Shown in pieces: positions 59,726-64,000 of a stretch of 64,000 nt of DNA (position 1 is its first letter; the number at the start of each line of letters is the position of its first letter). Source of the DNA: Jiangella alkaliphila. Lineage in GTDB: Bacteria > Actinomycetota > Actinomycetes > Jiangellales > Jiangellaceae. The position numbers and the translations under genes were made by a program. The notes beneath the pieces were generated by a model that did not search any database, was not told where the DNA came from, and was given only the letters and a program-made list of their open reading frames with translations. Location of the stretch: contig NZ_LT629791.1 of assembly GCF_900105925.1 (NCBI RefSeq), positions 3,073,278 to 3,137,277 of the forward strand, in the 5' to 3' direction.

Positions 59726-60203
59726 TCAGCGCCCATGATCGCCAGGTTGTCGGGTGCCCGGCGACGTCAGCTTTTCCAGGCGACGTTGTGCCAAGTGGGC
59801 AGCGTGCGCGCTGGTCTGACGGATGATCCGGTCGGGCACCGGCGGCGCCGGCCAGAGCTGCAGGAGATACCGGTCCGGGCCAGGGCGCGCGTTGTCGATC
59901 TGCCGTCCGGCTTCGAAGCCCGCGGCGCTGAAGCGGACCCGGTGCGGCCCGACGGCGGGCAGCGTGAGCGGGTGCAGGTCGTCAGCTGGTGAGCGCCGCC
60001 GTCGTCTCGGCGACGTCGAGGGAGACCTCGACGACCTCATCCCACTGGTCGTCCAGCGGCGGTTCGGTGGGTGACCAGGCGACGGTGAAGGCCCCCGACC
60101 CGGTGTGCAGTCCGGTGATGAGGCGCACCTGATGCGCGACCGCGGCCCCGGGCCAGGCCGTTCTGCTGCCCGCGCCGGGCCACATCGGGCATGGCCGGCT
60201 CAT
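59726..60203 (-). pseudogene. Frameshifted remnant of an actinobacterial hypothetical gene
   Basis: Two minus-strand frames join into one coherent protein. The first (from 60203) ends AETTAALTS-stop at about 59990. The second continues from DDLHPLTLPAVGPHRVRF through RYLLQLWPAPPVPDRIIRQT. Removing a single T at the junction restores the frame. The C-terminal pattern is that of a widespread Streptomyces-type small protein of unknown function. The true N-terminus is uncertain. Confidence 0.6.
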
Positions 60204-60209
60204 CCGGCG

Positions 60210-61517
60210 TCAGCCGGCGGTGCAGTCGGTGCAATGCACGTCCTCGACCGGGCTTCCTTCGACGACGTCGGCGACCCAGTCGACCAGTGCGGTTGCGCCC
60301 ACGGTTTCGTCGAAGAAGGCGTCGTCGTCCAGCACGACATGCTGGTCGCCGGGTGCGGTGTAGCTGAGCAGGTTCACTCCGGCCTCTTCGATCTGCGTCT
60401 CGTTGGCGTCGATGAGGGCGAGAAGGTCGTCCGCGGACGCCGCGGCGAGCAAGACGAAGTACGCCTGCACCTCGTCGTAGGCGTGGTCGAATCGCGCGAA
60501 CGTGATGTCGGGATGGCGCTGCGCGGCGGAGATGTACAGCTCGGGCATGCTGCGCAGGTCCGATGTGACGGTCGACAGGGCGTCGGTGGTGCCCCATCCG
60601 CTAGCGGTGAGAATGTCGTCGTTGAATTCGGGTGCGTCGGGATAGGCGCCCGAGGAGTCCGCGATCGACGTGATCTCGGCGTCGGGGAAACGATCTGCCA
60701 CCATCCCGGCATAGAGGGGAGCGCTGACGGATCCGGCGCTGGCACCGATCACGACGATCTCTTCGGCGTCGGGGAACGTGTCGGCCAGATGATCCAGGGC
60801 GGCGGTGCCGTTGACGTACCCCTTGTGATGGACTGTCAGGTCGGAGGTGTACTCGGTGACGGCGTTGCCGAGATGCACGTCACCAGTGCAGTACGGCACG
60901 AACACCATGGAGTAGTCGGCGAACGGGTTGCGCTCGTCCGCGAAGTCGAGGACGCCTGAGCCGCTGGGTGTCTCGACCGTCGTCTGGTAGTCGTTCGTTC
61001 CGTCCGGTGCGCACGTCGCTGCCGACCAGCATCCGCCGCCGCCGTCGAGGAAGAGGACGACCTTCTCCGTGCTGGCTTCGCGCGCGTAGAAGCTGTACTC
61101 GGAGCCGTCGGCGCACTCGCAGTCGCCGCCCGGCACGACCTTCTCCCAGGCGGACGCGCTGTCCGAAGCATCCGATTCGTTCGCTTCGGTGTGGTCCGGC
61201 ACCGGCATCAGGTCTTCACACGCCTTCTCGGCGGCCTGGAACTTCGGCGAATCCATGTCGATACTCTCCGGAAGGGCGATTCCGTCCGCGTTCGGTTCGG
61301 GGAAATCGGCGATGCCGTTGTCACGCATACACTGCGCGAAGGCGAGCGGGTCGGACCCATCCGCTGCCGAGTCGTTGCCGCCGGTGAGGACGTATGCGCC
61401 GCCGGCCAACAGGAGCGCTAAAACGACGGCAATGGCAGCGGCGACCCGGCCGCTGAATGGTGGTGCCCAGCGTTTCGGCTCGTCATCGTGGCTCGGGTCA
61501 GGTGGCTTCTCGTCCAT
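60210..61517 (-). CDS. Membrane-anchored pectinacetylesterase/Notum-like hydrolase with an extra N-terminal domain
   Basis: A 435-residue protein. A short cytoplasmic lead is followed by one helix at 24-45, so the rest should be outside. Residues 56-105 hold a small domain with CMRDNGIADFPEPN and a second Cys at 100, a motif seen at the start of other actinobacterial exported proteins. From about 125 it is a pectinacetylesterase-family alpha/beta hydrolase: LFLDGGGGCW oxyanion region, nucleophile S260 in GASAGS, Asp in SIADSSG and His in GDQHVVL. Paired cysteines (133/135, 163/169 and two near the C-terminus) suggest disulphides. The substrate may be an O-acylated glycan or lipid-modified peptide (inference from the family). 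Confidence 0.75.
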   Translation of the reverse strand: MDEKPPDPSHDDEPKRWAPPFSGRVAAAIAVVLALLLAGGAYVLTGGNDSAADGSDPLAFAQCMRDNGIADFPEPNADGIALPESIDMDSPKFQAAEKACEDLMPVPDHTEANESDASDSASAWEKVVPGGDCECADGSEYSFYAREASTEKVVLFLDGGGGCWSAATCAPDGTNDYQTTVETPSGSGVLDFADERNPFADYSMVFVPYCTGDVHLGNAVTEYTSDLTVHHKGYVNGTAALDHLADTFPDAEEIVVIGASAGSVSAPLYAGMVADRFPDAEITSIADSSGAYPDAPEFNDDILTASGWGTTDALSTVTSDLRSMPELYISAAQRHPDITFARFDHAYDEVQAYFVLLAAASADDLLALIDANETQIEEAGVNLLSYTAPGDQHVVLDDDAFFDETVGATALVDWVADVVEGSPVEDVHCTDCTAG

Positions 61518-61670
61518 GGTGGGAACACTATGGACACGACTTATCTGTGCGCGTCCGCCGCACGGCGCATTTTCGGTACCGCGTTCGATTGACCTCGTGC
61601 TGGGTCATCCCCGCGATGTAGTCCGCAGAATGACCCTGCCTCGTCATCACTGACGACGCCGGCCGGGGAG

Positions 61671-62894
61671 GTGGCGGGCGAGAATGGACAGGTGCGCGAC
61701 CACATACGGACCGGCTGGCGGCTGCTGACGCGCTCGGCCGGCCAGCCGCCCGAGCCCACGCGGCGCAATCTGCTGTTCGACGTCGCGTTGGCGGTGGTTC
61801 TGGGTACAGCCATGGTGCAGTACGCACGCACGGAGATCTCCTCCGACGACTCTGCAGTGTTGCTGATCGGCGCGGTGATCGCTGCGGCAGCTCTGGTGGT
61901 GCGCCGTCGCTACCCGCTGGCGGTCCTGTGGGTCGTGATCGCGGCGACACTGGTGGCGTCGGCAGATCAGCCGAGACTGACGTTCTACGCGTGCGTCATC
62001 GCCGCGTACTCGGCTGCGGCGTACAGCCCGTACCGGATTCCGACTCTCGCCACCGTCGGCGTCGCCGTACTGATCTTCAGCACTGCCGTCGATTCGGTGT
62101 TGCCCGTCGCCCCCACCCAGTACATACCGCTCGTGGTCATGGTGCCGATCGCCGTGGCGGCCGACGGACTGCGGCGGTGGAAGCTTCGAGCCGACGAACG
62201 ACGCACCGAGCTCGCCGACCTCGAACGGCGGCAGGCGGAAGCATTACGGCGGGCAGCGGAAGAAGAACGCGCGCGAATCGCTCGCGAGCTGCACGACGTG
62301 GTCACGCACAATGTCGCCGTCATGATCATCCAGGCGGGCGCCGCGCGGAAAGTGATGCTCACCTCGCCCGCCGAAGCCAGCGAGGCGCTGCTCGCGGTCG
62401 AGTCCGGTGGCAGGGCGGCCATGGTCGAGCTGCGGCAAGCCATGGGGCTGCTGACCACCGACGGTGACGGCCGCGACGAAGGCGACGCGGCAGAGTTGGA
62501 ACCGCAGCCGGGCGTGTCGTCGTTGCCGTCTCTCGTGTCGCGGGTGCGCGACGCCGGGTTGGACGTCGACCTGACCATCACCGGAGCTGAACGCCCGTTG
62601 CCGCGAGGAATCGAACTCGCGGCGTATCGGGTGGTGCAGGAGGCGCTGACCAACAGCGTCAAGCACGCCGTCGGGGCGTCCGCCTCCGTCGACGTCGTCT
62701 ACGGGGAGCGCGAACTCAGAGTGGAGGTCGTCGACACCGGAGGAACGGCGGGGGAGTCGGCGTCGTCCGGAAACATGCGGGGACTGATCGGGCTGCGCGA
62801 GCGCGTGGCGGTGTACAACGGCACCGTTGAAGCCGCTCGCCTGCCCACCGGCGGCTACCGTGTCACCGCATCGATTCCCGTGGAGGACTCGTGA
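61671..62894 (+). CDS. NarL-type sensor histidine kinase
   Basis: A 407-residue two-component kinase. There are about five hydrophobic segments in the first 165 residues with little outside loop, then a HisKA_3 dimerisation domain with phospho-acceptor H208 in ARELHDVVTHN, and a HATPase domain with N box EALTNSVKHA. The usual G boxes are short (GLIGLRERV). It starts at GTG 61671 or GTG 61692; neither has an ideal ribosome site. The stop overlaps the response regulator by GTGA. The signal is unknown; membrane-stress sensing is common for this DesK/LiaS-like design. Confidence 0.85.
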   Translation: MAGENGQVRDHIRTGWRLLTRSAGQPPEPTRRNLLFDVALAVVLGTAMVQYARTEISSDDSAVLLIGAVIAAAALVVRRRYPLAVLWVVIAATLVASADQPRLTFYACVIAAYSAAAYSPYRIPTLATVGVAVLIFSTAVDSVLPVAPTQYIPLVVMVPIAVAADGLRRWKLRADERRTELADLERRQAEALRRAAEEERARIARELHDVVTHNVAVMIIQAGAARKVMLTSPAEASEALLAVESGGRAAMVELRQAMGLLTTDGDGRDEGDAAELEPQPGVSSLPSLVSRVRDAGLDVDLTITGAERPLPRGIELAAYRVVQEALTNSVKHAVGASASVDVVYGERELRVEVVDTGGTAGESASSGNMRGLIGLRERVAVYNGTVEAARLPTGGYRVTASIPVEDS

Positions 62895-63604
62895 CCGACC
62901 CGCTGCGTGTGGTGATCGCCGACGATCAGACGTTGGTCCGTACCGGGTTCCGGATGATCCTCAATGCCGACGGCATCGAGGTCGTGGCCGAGGCCGCCAC
63001 CGGCGAGGAGGCTGTCGCTGCGGTGCGCTCGGTACGTCCCGACCTGGTGTTGATGGATATTCGGATGCCTGAGCTCGACGGGCTGGAAGCCACGCGCCGC
63101 ATCCTGAGTGGCGACGGTCCGCAACCGCGCGTCATCGTCCTCACCACCTTCGACCTCGACCGATATGTGTACGCGGCCTTGGCGGCCGGCGCCAGCCGGT
63201 TCCTGCTGAAGGACGTCACCCCTGAGGCGCTCGTCGCGGCCGTGCGGATGGTCCGCGACGGCGATGCCCTGCTGGCCCCATCGATCACTCGTAGGCTCGT
63301 GGAGCGCTTCGCCCATCGCGACGATGACGCCGCGGCGCTGCACCGCGACCTGGCCGCCTTGACGCCGCGCGAACTGGAGGTGCTGGCCCTGCTGGCACGT
63401 GGTCTGAGCAATGCGGAGCTCGCGTCGCGACTGCACCTGTCGGAGGCGACGGTGAAGACCCATGTTGCGCGGATACTCGGCAAGCTCGGCCTTCGTGACC
63501 GCGTGCAAGCCGTGATCGCCGCCTATGAAACCGGTCTGGTGAGTGTCGGCGACCACGACGCGCGGCCTTCCGGCGAACGGCTTGGCCCGCCATCCGCATT
63601 GTGA
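62891..63604 (+). CDS. NarL/LuxR-type response regulator
   Basis: A 237-residue regulator. The receiver domain carries DD at 10-11, phospho-acceptor D56 (LMDIRMP), and the Thr and Lys switch residues. LTPRELEVLALLARGLSNAE starts the LuxR helix-turn-helix at about 155, ending TVKTHVARILGKLGLRDR. Cognate partner of the kinase upstream. Targets are not shown by the sequence. Confidence 0.9.
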   Translation: MTDPLRVVIADDQTLVRTGFRMILNADGIEVVAEAATGEEAVAAVRSVRPDLVLMDIRMPELDGLEATRRILSGDGPQPRVIVLTTFDLDRYVYAALAAGASRFLLKDVTPEALVAAVRMVRDGDALLAPSITRRLVERFAHRDDDAAALHRDLAALTPRELEVLALLARGLSNAELASRLHLSEATVKTHVARILGKLGLRDRVQAVIAAYETGLVSVGDHDARPSGERLGPPSAL

Positions 63605-63616
63605 GACGGTGGTGAG

Positions 63617-64000
63617 GTGACGCTCCATACGGACATCCCGACGCGCGCCCAGCTCGAGCGGCTGATCGCGGCGCGGCACGAGGCGAGCGTGTCGGTGTAC
63701 GTGCCGACGAGTCCGGTCACGCAGCAGGCGCAGGCGGGCCGGATCGAGCTGAAGAACCTGGCCGCCGAGGCGACGCGGCAGCTGGACGAGGCGGGGGCCG
63801 GCCGCGGCGCGGTCGCCGACGTCCGCGAGTCGCTGGACGACCTCGTCGAGGACGACGACTTCTGGGCCGAGCAGGCGCGCAGCCTGGCGGTGTTCGCCTC
63901 GCCGGGCGGGGTGACGGTGTTCAGGCTGCCGAACGAGCTGACCGGCGTCGTCGAGGTCAGCGACCGCTTCTACGTGAAGCCGCTGCTGCGCGCCGTCACG
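63617..64000 (+). CDS. baeRF-type (bacterial eRF1-like) protein, 3' partial
   Basis: The first 128 residues of a gene running off the window. MTLHTDIPTRAQLERLIAAR, then SVSVYVPTSPVTQQAQAGRI and FWAEQARSLAVFAS, matches the N-terminus of bacterial archaeo-eukaryotic release-factor-like (baeRF) proteins, whose relatives are studied as ribosome-associated stress or hibernation factors. GTG 63617 starts 12 bases after the response regulator stop. Codon use returns to the core G+C-rich style, suggesting the accessory region ends here. Confidence 0.7.
   Translation, partial: MTLHTDIPTRAQLERLIAARHEASVSVYVPTSPVTQQAQAGRIELKNLAAEATRQLDEAGAGRGAVADVRESLDDLVEDDDFWAEQARSLAVFASPGGVTVFRLPNELTGVVEVSDRFYVKPLLRAVT

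Noticed and set aside
54004-64000. A second copy of the tRNA-Ala 3' end marking the island's right edge
   Set aside because: I scanned by eye for TTCGAGTCCCCT and CAGCTCCACC downstream and saw no copy; the edge may lie beyond the window.

Overview
The window is G+C-rich chromosomal DNA with G or C at nearly every third codon position, GTG and TTG starts, and many 4-base stop/start overlaps (ATGA, GTGA, TTGA). That style, together with folC-DUF4233-ndk, rne-rplU-rpmA-obgE-proB, proA-nadD-rsfS, GuaB1, a WXG100/FtsK secretion pair and a PucR regulator, points to a Gram-positive actinomycete. Jiangella or a relative is my best guess from gene order, but that is inference only.

Layout. (1) 1-8224: a catabolic operon of an S9-type peptidase fused in frame to a beta-lactamase-fold hydrolase, a class A beta-lactamase-like hydrolase, an M20 deacylase/peptidase, a GNAT acyltransferase and an enolase-superfamily N-acylamino acid racemase. 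A 50-bp perfect palindrome and a PucR-type regulator follow. The last three enzymes match the known N-succinyl route from D- to L-amino acids. (2) 8236-19272: a membrane-linked metallophosphoesterase, GuaB1, a quinone-oxidoreductase-like MDR enzyme, a PanE-like reductase (minus strand), valS-folC-DUF4233, an AbiEi/DUF559-like gene bracketed by palindromic repeats, and ndk. (3) 19640-35805: one long co-directional Tad/Flp pilus operon (SAF/CpaB-like, TadZ-like, CpaF, TadB, TadC, Flp-like pilin, two TadE-like, one TadG-like) ending in a membrane LysM-BTAD protein. A WXG100 protein and an EccC/EssC-type ATPase follow directly, then two convergent ESX-like proteins. This combined Tad plus type VII locus is the most interesting system here. 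(4) 35920-53890: housekeeping genes (B12-binding radical SAM protein and its DUF2344 partner, RNase E/G, L21, L27, Obg, ProB, ProA, NadD, RsfS, a phosphoglycerate-mutase-like phosphatase). Two accessory insertions interrupt normally adjacent pairs: PhzF plus a BBE oxidase, and an LPDTG surface protein plus a TetR/SMR efflux pair.

(5) 54004-63604: an accessory region starting at tRNA-Ala(GGC). It has an excisionase-like protein and tyrosine recombinase, a TetR-SDR-MFS cassette with repeated operators, decayed genes, a membrane-anchored pectinacetylesterase/Notum-like hydrolase and a NarL-type two-component system. The window ends in a 5' piece of a baeRF-type protein.

Regulation is visible in several places. 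TANNNT -10 boxes lie 6-8 bases before start codons (valS, proA, the phosphatase, phzF-like, nadD and a 48-residue membrane protein), suggesting leaderless mRNAs. Dyad operators lie before both efflux cassettes. Strong hairpins lie at operon ends and between the WXG100 and ATPase genes.
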